This document shows positions 19,307 to 27,153 of a stretch of 64,000 bases of DNA, piece by piece. Under the pieces are notes generated by a model. It saw only the letters and a program-made list of their open reading frames with translations. It ran no database searches and was not told the DNA's origin. The stretch lies in the IMG/VR virus record IMGVR_UViG_3300040801_005040, positions 37,885-101,884 of that record. One strand, written 5' to 3'. A program made the translations under genes and the position numbers. This stretch comes from a virus. How positions within the stretch are numbered: the stretch's first letter is position 1; every line of letters starts with the position of its first letter.

Positions 19307-21673
19307 TTAATTCATTATTCTCATGTCATCCAGCTTAAATTTAGGAGCTATCTGACCTGCGATTCTATTCCAGTTTTTATCTACAAACTCATCATTTTCA
19401 AAATGAGCTCTTTCTTTTTCTTGTTCGTAACTAAATTTTATTTTATCCATATCCTCCCTCATAATCATTACCATGTCCATTGCTGATACCCTGTCAAAGT
19501 TACCATCTGGATTCCAGGTAATACATTCTTGGAGATATGGTATAGATCTTATTTTTTCATAATTCTGATATGTTTGTTCTTCACCCTTTTCGTCTACATA
19601 TTTGCTAGTACCCAACATCCAGCTTCTTTGAAGGGTTTTACCAAGAGCAATGGTCTGTTTGTTTGTCCTGGTTCCTTTTGCCCTGTTTCCATGAAGCGTA
19701 TCTTTTACAATCTCCATATCCCTGAGAAGCTGGGGAGTATCATATAAGAGATGTGTTTTGTTAAGATTGCTAAAATGAATATATAATCCCTTTAAGTTAT
19801 TTTCATAGTTAAGCTGTGCATTATAAAACTCACAAAGCATTATACAAACATCATAAAATTCACTTGCCAGTACGGGACGCCCACTATATTCTGCTACAAT
19901 CCTATCTGTAAGCAAGTCAAAAACAAATACTGATGCAAGTGACCCTTGTAATGTATAATCATTGTCAATGGGGTCAGCTCCAATAATATATCTATTTCTG
20001 TATACTTTTCCACTCCTGTCTTTCTTGGGCATTTCAAAGATTTCAAGAGCTCCCTGGTTGTTTTTATTGTCTTTAAGTGGAAATTTGTGTATTGGACTGA
20101 TAGTAGTATCTGGTTTCCATTCTACATTTCCATTATTATCGTATACCAGTTTTCCTATGTAATGTTCATTACAATGCTGTTGATAATTTACCATTATCTT
20201 CTCAAGGGTTTCTTTGAGAGCTCCAATTGGAAATGCAGTACCTTCAGTACGCATAACCGCTTCCTGAGGAGTAATTGGCCTTTCAGCTTTTTCCTGTACA
20301 ATTGCATTAGGGTCAGACGTATTATACTTTACGTTGATACGTCTTACAAAAGTTTTAATTAGCGCTTTGACTACATCTGAGTTTCCATTCTTATCATAGC
20401 ATCCTGCAGCATTGAGATATTGACCAAAAAAGAATGCAGATTCAGTGCTGCCATTTGTATTTTTATCAAACACATTTGGCATGTGCTGTATGTTATAACC
20501 ACGAGGATTATAAAATATTTGTTGTAATCCTTCAAAATCCACTCCTTCTTCACCACCTGTACCATAGGCATTCATAAGACCAAAGACCTGATCATCTTCC
20601 TCAACTGAAGGCCTTGCAACTGCCCATGCAGTAAGGAAATCCTGAAAAGAACCTACTTCTTCCCATTCAATAAGAATTCCCCTTTTACCCCTGGCCCGGT
20701 GAGGGTCATTCTTAAGCGTAACTCCATTGACTGTATTTCTTACTCCGGCAACCCTTCCTGTATTGGAATCCTTGTATCCCATCATCCAGCCCATTTCATT
20801 CATAGAATCTTTGGCTTCCCTTATTCTTGGCCATGGGGTATTATCAGCGCAAAAGTCAGTAATGTCAAGGAACTTGTTAAGAACACCATCTTTAACGAGA
20901 TATTCTTTCTCATTTGCAATAGCAAAGGATTTTGTTTTTTCCTTGCTTATTTCAGTTTCCCCAAGTATAAAATTCCTTGAGAGTTTTGATCCTCCTTTAA
21001 AAGAGAATCCAGATCCCCTTTTCTTTAGGGTTGCTGTATGTTTTCCATTTCGTCTCGCTTTTTCGAGATAGTGGAAAAAAAGATAATCTCCATCATATAT
21101 ATCAGGAAACCCTTCAGTCCTTACTGTCTTACCCCCTTTACGTATGTTACGTTTTATGTAGCTGTAATTCAAGTAAAAGTAAAAGTATCCAGGAATCCAC
21201 TCTCCATCATATTCCCTTACCATTCCCTCTCTGCACCTTCTGGCTTCTTCCTGCCAAAATTGCGCATACTCAGAATTGGGATTACTGTTTGGGTATAAAT
21301 GAGTATACCTTCCAGTAGCTTGAAATCTGATAGCAGCCTGTCTGAAATAATCCATGTCCTCAAGAATATGAGGATTATGGATATTTACTGCTATCCTTCC
21401 ATCAGGAATTTCTCTTCTTGTTTTATTATAAGGATCATCCCAGCGTTTAAGATCACAAGCTCTTTTCCTTTCATTGCTAACTAAATTTTGTATGAAAAGA
21501 ATAGAATCATATGCTTCTAAAAAATCAAAATACACCTCTTTGGTGTATTGCTCTGAAAGATCTTTTTCTCTTAAAGACTCGCCTATGATAATCTTTAACT
21601 CTTCGGGAGTCCTAAAGGTTGTCTGTGCACTATTAAATAAAAACCTTCTGTCCTGATCAAATTCCATCTTCAA
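19307..21673 (-). CDS. Terminase large subunit
   Basis: This 788-aa protein is the packaging motor ATPase-nuclease. A degenerate Walker A lies at residues 217-230 (KKRGSGFSFKGGSK, lacking canonical GKS/T), followed by a hydrophobic Walker B with catalytic Glu pair in GILIEWEEVGSF (about 340-350). The RNase-H-like nuclease domain contains YIIGADPIDNDY with the first metal-binding Asp (about 570) and ends with RVSAMDMVMIMREDM carrying the last Asp. The usual terminase is 450-600 aa. The extra N-terminal about 160 residues are typical of crAss-like enzymes. The start overlaps the preceding gene by 17 bp; the third codon Met is an alternative. Confidence 0.85.
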   Translation of the reverse strand: MKMEFDQDRRFLFNSAQTTFRTPEELKIIIGESLREKDLSEQYTKEVYFDFLEAYDSILFIQNLVSNERKRACDLKRWDDPYNKTRREIPDGRIAVNIHNPHILEDMDYFRQAAIRFQATGRYTHLYPNSNPNSEYAQFWQEEARRCREGMVREYDGEWIPGYFYFYLNYSYIKRNIRKGGKTVRTEGFPDIYDGDYLFFHYLEKARRNGKHTATLKKRGSGFSFKGGSKLSRNFILGETEISKEKTKSFAIANEKEYLVKDGVLNKFLDITDFCADNTPWPRIREAKDSMNEMGWMMGYKDSNTGRVAGVRNTVNGVTLKNDPHRARGKRGILIEWEEVGSFQDFLTAWAVARPSVEEDDQVFGLMNAYGTGGEEGVDFEGLQQIFYNPRGYNIQHMPNVFDKNTNGSTESAFFFGQYLNAAGCYDKNGNSDVVKALIKTFVRRINVKYNTSDPNAIVQEKAERPITPQEAVMRTEGTAFPIGALKETLEKIMVNYQQHCNEHYIGKLVYDNNGNVEWKPDTTISPIHKFPLKDNKNNQGALEIFEMPKKDRSGKVYRNRYIIGADPIDNDYTLQGSLASVFVFDLLTDRIVAEYSGRPVLASEFYDVCIMLCEFYNAQLNYENNLKGLYIHFSNLNKTHLLYDTPQLLRDMEIVKDTLHGNRAKGTRTNKQTIALGKTLQRSWMLGTSKYVDEKGEEQTYQNYEKIRSIPYLQECITWNPDGNFDRVSAMDMVMIMREDMDKIKFSYEQEKERAHFENDEFVDKNWNRIAGQIAPKFKLDDMRIMN

Positions 21674-22205
21674 ACATGGACTTTACTTTTTGTCCTTTTA
21701 ACTGAGATTGTTCTTCCATTTCACGTATCACCTGATCCTTTGCTTTTTTTAGCTTTTCCATTGCATCTGGAATTTTATTAAGCATTGTAAGCAAAGAATC
21801 AAGTTTATAAATTGGATTACCCCTACTGTCTGTTTTTTCTAATAACGCTTCTGGATTCTTTAACTCCTTTTCAATAAATTCTACAGTTTTTACTGAAGCA
21901 TCATATAAACTTGAAGAAGGGGTTTTTGAATATTCTTTATAAAATTTAATTCCTTTAATTACAGTTTCATCTGGCTCCCATTCTTTAGGAAGACTGATTG
22001 CTTTTATTATTTCTTCTTTTCTAATATCTTCATCAATGATACTTTGAAAATCAGATCTAACATCTGTAAAAAACCATATGAAGGATAACTCTTTTAATGT
22101 TAAGTCTTCATCTTCATTTTTATCCCTTATATCGGCAAATGGCTTAAGCATCATTGTTTGAGGCTCAAATATTACCTGATATTTCCTTAGCTGAAATAGT
22201 TGCAT
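21657..22205 (-). CDS. Small protein before terminase, possible small terminase or assembly factor
   Basis: I choose the ATG at 22205 (MQLFQLRKYQVIFEPQTMML, 182 aa) because AAGGAGA lies just upstream. The protein is mostly helical and charged, with a long C-terminal helix (DAMEKLKKAKDQVIREMEEQSQLKGQ). Position directly before the large terminase is where a small terminase often lies, but no helix-turn-helix is evident, so the role is open. Confidence 0.55.
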   Translation of the reverse strand: MQLFQLRKYQVIFEPQTMMLKPFADIRDKNEDEDLTLKELSFIWFFTDVRSDFQSIIDEDIRKEEIIKAISLPKEWEPDETVIKGIKFYKEYSKTPSSSLYDASVKTVEFIEKELKNPEALLEKTDSRGNPIYKLDSLLTMLNKIPDAMEKLKKAKDQVIREMEEQSQLKGQKVKSMFEDGI

Positions 22206-22228
22206 ATCTTCTCCTTTACACAAATATA

Positions 22229-22259
22229 AAATAAAAAAGCTCAGCGTAACACTGAGCTT
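22229..22259 (-). terminator. Intrinsic terminator upstream of the packaging genes
   Basis: On the minus strand AAGCTCAG and CTGAGCTT form a perfect 8-bp stem with a 7-nt loop, followed by TTTTTTATTTT. It ends the transcript carrying the GroES-like gene and separates it from the terminase/portal unit. Confidence 0.85.
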
Positions 22260-22286
22260 CTTATTAGACTCCTAATAGATATTTGA

Positions 22287-22835
22287 TTAACGCTTCACAT
22301 ACAAGAGTGATCTTTCATGTACAAGAAGATAATTTCTACCATTCAATATCTGTATATATTTTACAATATCATTGACTTCTTCTGCTTTAACGCTATTTGG
22401 ATTTTTAACCCTTACGAAGCTGTCAATGTCTACACATACAGTATCCCCTTTCTTTACTTGATTGCATTGAGGCCCTACAGCTATTACCTGTTGAATATGA
22501 TTTAAAGACTCTGTAATTTCCTTAAAAGCATTTAAACTAAAATCCTTTTGTACTAAAAATCTACCTGCATCTTCAAGACTATAAAGACTACAGGTCAAAA
22601 GTACATTCTGACCAATAGGTTCTATTCCAGGGTCTACTATTTTTATAGAATCTTCATATTTTTCCTTGTAAACCCTAAATGCTTCGTCAGCAGTTTCAAT
22701 TAGCGATGCTTTAGTAGTATCAGACAGCTTATGCTTTTCCTGAATTTTCTTTAATTCTTCAGAAAGTATTTCACCTGTCTTCTTTTCTTCCTTGTACTTC
22801 TTCGCTGCTTTCGCTACGTCTCCTCTTCTTTGCAT
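22287..22835 (-). CDS. GroES-like co-chaperonin
   Basis: This 182-aa protein has a charged helical N-terminal extension of about 60 residues followed by a GroES-like domain. Diagnostic parts are PIGQNVLLTC (first strand), an extended mobile-loop-like stretch, then QQVIAVGPQCNQVKKGDTVCVD, which parallels GEVLAVG...VKVGDIVIF of GroES, and YLLVHERSLLYVKR, which parallels VLIMSESDILAIV. In GroES this fold caps the GroEL chamber; T4 gp31 is a phage-coded analogue. The same phage encodes a GroEL at 42294-43931, so a cognate pair is likely. It overlaps the upstream gene by 65 bp, which is unusual, so the first residues are uncertain. Confidence 0.7.
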   Translation of the reverse strand: MQRRGDVAKAAKKYKEEKKTGEILSEELKKIQEKHKLSDTTKASLIETADEAFRVYKEKYEDSIKIVDPGIEPIGQNVLLTCSLYSLEDAGRFLVQKDFSLNAFKEITESLNHIQQVIAVGPQCNQVKKGDTVCVDIDSFVRVKNPNSVKAEEVNDIVKYIQILNGRNYLLVHERSLLYVKR

Positions 22836-23088
22836 TTTGTTTTGCTTTTTTTATTCTTTTAAAATTACCATATGATGAATATAACTTTCCAGTTGAAGGT
22901 AAATTAAAATTGGGCATATTCTTTTCAAATTCTTCTTCTGTCCAATTTAAATCTATTTCAAGATTTGCTGTTTTCTCCCGAATAAATTTAAAAGGCGCTT
23001 TTACAATTTCAAATACCTGATCCTGAGTTAAGTTATACTTATCGCATAGCTTTCGTATTATTTTATATTCTTCCTTGTCAAGCCTCAT
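22771..23088 (-). CDS. Small basic protein, function unknown
   Basis: This 105-aa protein has a helical N-terminus (RLDKEEYKIIRKLCDKYNLTQDQVFEIVKAPFKFIREK) resembling small phage DNA- or RNA-binding adaptors, and a very basic tail (KRIKKAKQNAKKRRRSE). It lies between the winged-helix candidate and the GroES-like gene with 11-bp and 65-bp overlaps. A nucleic-acid-binding role is inferred from charge only. Confidence 0.55.
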   Translation of the reverse strand: MRLDKEEYKIIRKLCDKYNLTQDQVFEIVKAPFKFIREKTANLEIDLNWTEEEFEKNMPNFNLPSTGKLYSSYGNFKRIKKAKQNAKKRRRSESSEEVQGRKEDR

Positions 23089-23470
23089 TTTTAATGTTCA
23101 GGTTGAATACCAGTTGAAATACATCTGCCCCATCCTCAACATTTGGAATAAGCACTCTGGTCACAGAATCGCCAATTAAGATTTTTCTATTTCTGAGTTC
23201 ACTTAACATATTACTTAAAACCTGATTATTACTGTAGCCCATTTTTTTCTTTATTTCTTCCCTGACTTCAGTATCAATTAATAATTGATTAACCAGTTTC
23301 TCATCCTTAACTTTTAACATAAGGTTATGGCGTCTATATAACAAGTATGCTACAATGTCCATCTCTTTGTTTGTCATTTTATGGAAAGGCTTTAAAAGCA
23401 ATAACCATACCCTGAAAAATTGTTCAAGAGTGACATCAAACGTTTTTACGTTAGTGTTTTTCTTTTGCAT
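23078..23470 (-). CDS. Small helical protein, winged-helix-like
   Basis: This 130-aa protein contains EMDIVAYLLYRRHNL, a charged helix (KDEKLVNQLLIDTEVREEIKKKMGYSNNQVLSNMLSELRNRKILI) and a beta pair near the end. The pattern helix-helix-SNNQVLSNMLSELRNRKIL resembles a winged helix recognition region. Possible regulator or small terminase-like protein. It overlaps both neighbours (11 and 20 bp) in a compact operon. Confidence 0.5.
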   Translation of the reverse strand: MQKKNTNVKTFDVTLEQFFRVWLLLLKPFHKMTNKEMDIVAYLLYRRHNLMLKVKDEKLVNQLLIDTEVREEIKKKMGYSNNQVLSNMLSELRNRKILIGDSVTRVLIPNVEDGADVFQLVFNLNIKNEA

Positions 23471-23744
23471 TTTCCGTATCTATTTCCTGTGCTCTTTTCA
23501 AGTAGGACTTAAGACGGAGGGATGCTTTTTCAAAATCTTTTTGCAACTTTCTTCCTTTTGTCCTTTTGCTATTGTTAAAAGGTCTTAGTGGCAATACTTC
23601 CCCGTTTCTTCCAACTAAACCTTTACGCATAGCCCTCCATACACTTTTATACTTTGTAGCTCCTGTAAAAGTGCGAAGCTCAAAAGTATGTGCTGGTACT
23701 GAAAGCCTTTCGTCTATTTGACGCATCTTAACTGTTTTTTGCAT
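23451..23744 (-). CDS. Small basic protein, function unknown
   Basis: This 97-aa Lys/Arg-rich protein (RPFNNSKRTKGRKLQKDFEKASLRLKSYLKRAQ) may start at residue 1 (MQKTVKM) or residue 7 (MRQIDERL). No known domain. It overlaps the upstream gene by 31 bp and the downstream one by 20 bp. Charge suggests nucleic-acid binding. Confidence 0.5.
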   Translation of the reverse strand: MQKTVKMRQIDERLSVPAHTFELRTFTGATKYKSVWRAMRKGLVGRNGEVLPLRPFNNSKRTKGRKLQKDFEKASLRLKSYLKRAQEIDTENAKEKH

Positions 23745-23908
23745 AATCTAATTGTTTTTTTATTAGTGTCATCATCACAAATATAGTAATTAGGATGACT
23801 TGAAACAAATAGATTTACAATACGTCTAATAGAATCTGTAACATTTTCAATAAACAGGCTTCTTCCCAGATCCCTGGTCTCCTCCCAACCGTTTATTTCT
23901 TTTAACAT
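23714..23908 (-). CDS. Small protein, function unknown
   Basis: This 64-aa protein (EINGWEETRDLGRSLFIENVTDSIRRIVN, then YYICDDDTNKKTIRLCKKQL) overlaps the upstream Cys-rich gene by 62 bp and the next by 31 bp. No motif recognised. Translation is plausible from the packed operon but not independently supported. Confidence 0.4.
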   Translation of the reverse strand: MLKEINGWEETRDLGRSLFIENVTDSIRRIVNLFVSSHPNYYICDDDTNKKTIRLCKKQLRCVK

Positions 23909-24092
23909 AATAGTTTCCGTATAAATTTACATGTAGTGCTTCCCAAGTATCTATATCAGTTTGCTCTATATCTGTTCCTCCGCATATTCCACAAAAATCT
24001 ATAATCCTCCCTTGTAATGTTGTAGGTCTTATATTAAGCGAAAGACAATTTGTGCAATAATGTACAGGCTCTTCGTTATAGTCCATCACCAA
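23847..24092 (-). CDS. Small zinc-ribbon-like protein
   Basis: This 81-aa protein has C-x2-C at HYCTNCLSLN (residues 13-16) and C-x2-C at DFCGICGG (residues 34-37), a four-cysteine zinc-ribbon pattern. It overlaps the upstream Cys-rich gene by 7 bp. It belongs to a group of four Cys-rich mini-proteins in this region. A structural or regulatory zinc-binding role is inferred. Confidence 0.55.
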   Translation of the reverse strand: MVMDYNEEPVHYCTNCLSLNIRPTTLQGRIIDFCGICGGTDIEQTDIDTWEALHVNLYGNYYVKRNKRLGGDQGSGKKPVY

Positions 24093-24304
24093 AAGTCTTT
24101 AGGGCAAGTACATCGCATGCATTTTGTTTTACTTGGTAAGTAACAACCACATTTACTACAAGTATTGGTTGCTTTCATCCTATACTGACAGTTCATACAG
24201 ATCTCCATTCTTGCTTCTGCAAGTTTTTGTTCTCTGTCGGGCATATCCTGTATCTTCCAAAGTTTGGAATACCCTTCTACAAGTTGTTTTAATTTATTAC
24301 CCAT
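24086..24304 (-). CDS. Small Cys-rich (zinc-binding) protein
   Basis: This 72-aa protein has seven cysteines in its C-terminal half: ICMNCQYRM, TCSKCGCYLPSKTKCMRCTCP. They are spaced as two zinc ribbons. Such proteins are common as short accessory genes in Bacteroidota phages; the function is unknown to me. It is the first gene after a terminator hairpin, so it probably starts a transcript. Confidence 0.6.
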   Translation of the reverse strand: MGNKLKQLVEGYSKLWKIQDMPDREQKLAEARMEICMNCQYRMKATNTCSKCGCYLPSKTKCMRCTCPKDFW

Positions 24305-24311
24305 AATAAGA

Positions 24312-24337
24312 AAGCCCCACCTAGGGGCGTGGGGCTT
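24312..24337 (-). terminator. Strong 9-bp hairpin terminator
   Basis: AAGCCCCAC and GTGGGGCTT pair perfectly around an 8-nt loop. On the minus strand it is followed by TCTTATTAT, a weak U-tract. It likely ends the tRNA-Met transcript just before the Cys-rich gene. Confidence 0.6.
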
Positions 24338-24372
24338 AGATAAACACTTAATTATGAAAAACAGCTCCTATC

Positions 24373-24462
24373 TCAGGAGTATACATATGTGCAATTCTGA
24401 CATTCTCCTTCACAATTTGTACAGTTTGTTTGCCAGAATCCATTTAGATTTAACTCTTGCAT
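24373..24462 (-). CDS. Tiny four-cysteine peptide (29 aa)
   Basis: The short frame MQELNLNGFWQTNC... contains NCTNCEGECQNC, that is C-x2-C-x3-C-x2-C, and ends before the terminator. It lies between the tRNA and the Cys-rich gene, on the same strand. Spacing is zinc-finger-like. Coding status is inferred from the cysteine pattern and context only. Confidence 0.45.
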   Translation of the reverse strand: MQELNLNGFWQTNCTNCEGECQNCTYVYS

Positions 24463-24505
24463 TTTCAAATATATAAAATATTTTATTATGAAAGTAAAAA
24501 ATAAG

Positions 24506-24579
24506 TGGTCTCACCAGGATTTGAACCTGGGACCCTCTGATTATGAGTCAGACGCTCTAACCAGCTGAGCTATGAGACC
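24506..24579 (-). tRNA. tRNA-Met (anticodon CAU)
   Basis: Read on the minus strand the 74 bases fold as a full cloverleaf: acceptor GGTCTCA/TGAGACC with discriminator A, D arm AGCTCAGCTGGTTAGAGC, anticodon stem TCTGA/TCAGA with loop CTCATAA (anticodon CAT), T arm CCAGG-TTCAAAT-CCTGG. CCA is not encoded. With CAT it may be elongator Met or, if the wobble C is modified, Ile; the absence of initiator features favours elongator or Ile2. It lies in a run of small minus-strand genes. Confidence 0.93.
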
Positions 24580-24580
24580 T

Positions 24581-24727
24581 TTAAATTGCATTATCCAATT
24601 CACCAATAAGTTGCCTTATTTCATACCTCTCTAAAACTTGCTCAAAGGTTTTACCATCTTTGGTCTTAAGGCTTAATTTAAAATGGTTTTTTACTTCTAC
24701 GGGAGTACATTGAATATCACTTAACAT
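24581..24727 (-). CDS. Small protein (48 aa), function unknown
   Basis: An open frame starting MLSDIQCTPVEVKNHFKLSL and ending with a charged helix (EQVLERYEIRQLIGELDNAI) lies directly next to the tRNA gene, one base apart. Amphipathic content and position in the operon support coding; no family recognised. Confidence 0.5.
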   Translation of the reverse strand: MLSDIQCTPVEVKNHFKLSLKTKDGKTFEQVLERYEIRQLIGELDNAI

Positions 24728-24799
24728 GGTATTAAAATTAAAAGTTAGACTATAAAGATACCAAAGAAAAGCGACTTTAAACTACCTAAAAAAATGTGT

Positions 24800-25156
24800 T
24801 TAATTAATCAAAACTTCATGAACACCTGACATGTGTGTTACATTAAAATGACACGTATTTGTCTCATTATCAATATATAAAGAATCATTAGGTGTGCTTG
24901 GGGAAGAACTATAAATCTCGTCTTTACCTACAGAATAATTAATTGAAGGAGTAATTCCAGTATAATATCTAAAATCAGTATACCATGGATTAATATACCA
25001 TACTGGCCAATTATGATTGTGCATTACAACTTTTGTAGTAAGTTTCCAATCTTTCCAATTTGGAATAAGTTTTTTAATTGCATTTACAAACTTTCCCATA
25101 TCTACCTCAGCTTCAATAGTAACAGTCTGACTATCAAAATCTAGTTGAAATCTCAT
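24800..25156 (-). CDS. Small protein, function unknown
   Basis: This 118-aa protein starts MRFQLDFDSQTVTIEAEVDMGKFVNAIKKLIPNW and is mainly beta in pattern, with a Trp/Tyr-rich centre (NHNWPVWYINPWYTDFRYYTG) and HFNVTHMSGVHEV near the end. Its start abuts the stop of the membrane protein gene. Unknown family. It may act with that membrane protein. Confidence 0.55.
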   Translation of the reverse strand: MRFQLDFDSQTVTIEAEVDMGKFVNAIKKLIPNWKDWKLTTKVVMHNHNWPVWYINPWYTDFRYYTGITPSINYSVGKDEIYSSSPSTPNDSLYIDNETNTCHFNVTHMSGVHEVLIN

Positions 25157-25698
25157 TATTTTTTTACATTATTAGTTATCGTAACATGAATTGCTATTGG
25201 AATAGCAGCCATAAACTCTCCAGCTCCTAACGTCCACAAACCTAAAAACTTACCACCTACCATACCCAATACGGCTATCCCAAATCCGATCCAACCAAGA
25301 ATCTTAGGCGTTGAAGTTCTGTAAAAGTTCAAGATATCCAAATATGCAAACACTATCCCTGCAACAGTAAATACATAATGGGCTATTTCAACCCAGGAGA
25401 CGCCAATAGTAACTGGAGTGCAAATTACACCCATAAACATAAAAGCAGTCCACTTATTTACCTGCCTGACATTTGCCCTAACTGGCCATCGAAAAAGAAC
25501 TTTAAGCTTTTTTGAAAAATTATCAGCTCGTATAAAAAATATACTCATTATCGAAGTAAGCGTAATAAAAAGCAATTGCTCCTGATAACTCCTTGCATAC
25601 TCACTCCAGGAAGGATATAAATTCCAGCCCACCATGATGGTGATAGCTATCAATGCTATAGCAAGAAGAATATTAATTGTAAGTCTCGCTCCTTTCAT
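25156..25698 (-). CDS. Multi-pass membrane protein
   Basis: This 180-aa protein has about five hydrophobic segments: residues 7-25 (TINILLAIALIAITIMVGW), 42-56, 85-103, 108-124 and 134-152, with a further hydrophobic C-terminal stretch. It ends in a basic KK tail. Such phage membrane proteins can act as holin, superinfection-exclusion factor or transporter; with this number of segments it is not a typical holin. Function unknown. Confidence 0.6.
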   Translation of the reverse strand: MKGARLTINILLAIALIAITIMVGWNLYPSWSEYARSYQEQLLFITLTSIMSIFFIRADNFSKKLKVLFRWPVRANVRQVNKWTAFMFMGVICTPVTIGVSWVEIAHYVFTVAGIVFAYLDILNFYRTSTPKILGWIGFGIAVLGMVGGKFLGLWTLGAGEFMAAIPIAIHVTITNNVKK

Positions 25699-25870
25699 CA
25701 GGATACCTTTTAGTGTAAACCTTAATCCATAAAAAATAATACTCTGCTTTTAATACTTTACACCAATAGCCGAGATTAGACTCATCTAAGTTAGGTTCAT
25801 ACAGAAGGTCTACTGTCAAAGTAGTGTAGCAACCAAAAAATTTCCTTATACTACCAAATCCCCTAACCAT
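25673..25870 (-). CDS. Small protein, function unknown
   Basis: This 65-aa protein (MVRGFGSIRKFFGCYTTLTVDLLYEPNLDESNLGYWCKVLKA...) contains aromatic residues and two cysteines and overlaps both neighbours by 25-26 bp. Its beta-like pattern and operon position make coding plausible. No family recognised. Confidence 0.45.
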   Translation of the reverse strand: MVRGFGSIRKFFGCYTTLTVDLLYEPNLDESNLGYWCKVLKAEYYFLWIKVYTKRYPDERSETYN

Positions 25871-26061
25871 GCCCTATAAAATAAGTAAATGCAGATCCAT
25901 AAAACACAGAAGAGAGAAAAAAGGTAGAGATAATCTATGGGCTCAAAATCATTATCCATAGCATTAGGTATAAGTATCCCACTCCTACTGAGTGACAAAC
26001 TAAATGTAAGAAGAAGAATTGTATTTTCAAAGAAAAGTGGATAAAAATCCACTTCTCTCAT
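25846..26061 (-). CDS. Small two-segment membrane protein
   Basis: This 71-aa protein has two hydrophobic spans (FENTILLLTFSLSLS, residues about 10-24, and YLYLFSLFCVLWICIYLFYRAWL, about 46-68). Small two-span phage proteins of this kind may be holins, but no direct evidence for lysis is seen. It is the first gene after the structured region at 26.1-26.4 kb. Confidence 0.5.
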   Translation of the reverse strand: MREVDFYPLFFENTILLLTFSLSLSRSGILIPNAMDNDFEPIDYLYLFSLFCVLWICIYLFYRAWLGDLVV

Positions 26062-26099
26062 TAAACACCTCCTTTCTTTAGATTCTTACTTCATAATTA

Positions 26100-26380
26100 G
26101 ATACACTTATCCCCTCAGAGAATTAGACCTTCAATCACTCGAAGGCGATTTTAACTATAACTACTCCATTGACTGCTGTACGTCAGACTTTTAATCTTAC
26201 ACCCACCAGGGGACTTTACCCTATAGTCATTGCTCCCTGCCAGTCAATCTTTCATTAAGTCAGTTTTATAGCTACCGGGGACAATTGGGGATTGAAGAAT
26301 CCTTATAACCCGATGTCTAACCCTTACTTCCTTTTGGCCCTCAGGGTGGTCTGCTGGGTAGCAGGCTATGGGGCTAATAT
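26100..26380 (-). ncRNA. Structured non-coding region, probable RNA (about 270 nt)
   Basis: No frame explains this stretch, which is GC-richer than its surroundings. Several stems pair perfectly: ATTGACTG (26168-26175) with CAGTCAAT (26241-26248), CCTTC with GAAGG (26128-26132/26141-26145), GGATT with AATCC (26289-26293/26298-26302) and CTGCT with AGCAG (26351-26355/26360-26364). TTATCCCC (26107-26114) and GGGGCTAA (26370-26377) could close the whole fold with one mismatch. It lies between a minus-strand terminator and the next minus-strand gene, so it may be a leader, a riboswitch-like element or a stand-alone RNA. I do not match it to a named family; strand is inferred from the neighbours. 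Confidence 0.5.
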
Positions 26381-26384
26381 AGTA

Positions 26385-26417
26385 ATAAAAAAATAACCCC
26401 CCAAAAAATGGAGGGTT
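26385..26417 (-). terminator. Intrinsic terminator
   Basis: On the minus strand AACCCTCC and GGGGGGTT form a stem with one mismatch around a 7-nt A/T loop, followed by ATTTTTTTATT. It ends the operon 26439-27434. Confidence 0.8.
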
Positions 26418-26438
26418 ACTTTGCTAACCTTTAATCAA

Positions 26439-26678
26439 TTATTTTTTGGCTGGGGCTGGTTCTTTTTTTCTTTTTTCTTCCACTTCCTTTTTAAGGAGTT
26501 CCAGCTCATTAAGCCCCATTTGAACTGTTCCAATACAATTAATAATACTATTAATCTCATTCAGTCCCCAGCTAGGCTCATCTCCTTCTTTACCACAGGT
26601 ACCCTTAATCACATTATCAATATGCGTATTAAGAATAATAAGCGCTGATTTCGGTGTTAACTCTTGTTGTCCATTCAT
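26439..26678 (-). CDS. Small helical protein, function unknown
   Basis: This 79-aa protein (NGQQELTPKSALIILNTHIDNVIKG...) is helical with a strongly charged C-terminus (LELLKKEVEEKRKKEPAPAKK) suggestive of a coiled coil or disordered tail. It is last in the operon before the terminator and overlaps the upstream gene by 4 bp. No family recognised. Confidence 0.55.
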   Translation of the reverse strand: MNGQQELTPKSALIILNTHIDNVIKGTCGKEGDEPSWGLNEINSIINCIGTVQMGLNELELLKKEVEEKRKKEPAPAKK

Positions 26679-26893
26679 ATCTTCCTTATTTTATAAAATG
26701 TGTTTTCTAATAAATTCTCTCCTGTTTCTTGAGATATTTCACCATTTAACATCCCAATCTTAATCTCTATTTCATCCCTCTGATTAAGTAATGCAAGCAA
26801 ATGTAATAAATATTCCTTAGACGGATGTTTTGAAACAATACTTACTGTTCCATTAGTTGGCGTAACCTTTACAAGACTCCAATTATTACTCAT
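26675..26893 (-). CDS. Small protein, function unknown
   Basis: This 72-aa protein (MSNNWSLVKVTPTNGTVSIVSKHPSKEYLLHLLALLNQRDEIEIKI...) has a beta hairpin followed by a helix. It overlaps both neighbours by 4 bp (ATGA type), which supports translation. No family recognised. Confidence 0.55.
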   Translation of the reverse strand: MSNNWSLVKVTPTNGTVSIVSKHPSKEYLLHLLALLNQRDEIEIKIGMLNGEISQETGENLLENTFYKIRKI

Positions 26894-27150
26894 TCTAACC
26901 TCTCTATAACCTTATAAACATGCTGGTATTCATTAAAATCAATAAGATTACTAATAACAGCTTCTTTCAAATACCATTTACTTTCCTGACTATCACTATC
27001 AATAATCTTATACGAACTTTCCGTAATAAGACTAACCATTATCTTCCTTAAAACCTTAGTACTATCAGTATCCTTGTCCTGCGCAAGGTAAACTCCACCA
27101 TCTACAATCTCTATCCCTGATACTGTAATACTACCTTCCTCTATTCCCAT
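26890..27150 (-). CDS. Small protein, function unknown
   Basis: This 86-aa acidic protein (GIEEGSITVSGIEIVDGGVYLAQDKDTDSTKV...) looks beta-rich. It overlaps the downstream gene by 4 bp. No family recognised. Confidence 0.5.
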   Translation of the reverse strand: MGIEEGSITVSGIEIVDGGVYLAQDKDTDSTKVLRKIMVSLITESSYKIIDSDSQESKWYLKEAVISNLIDFNEYQHVYKVIERLE

Positions 27151-27153
27151 AAC

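Noticed and set aside
26100-26380. Possible RNase P or tmRNA-like RNA
   Set aside because: A GGTAAAGTCC-like piece resembles RNase P P4, but the other conserved parts are missing.
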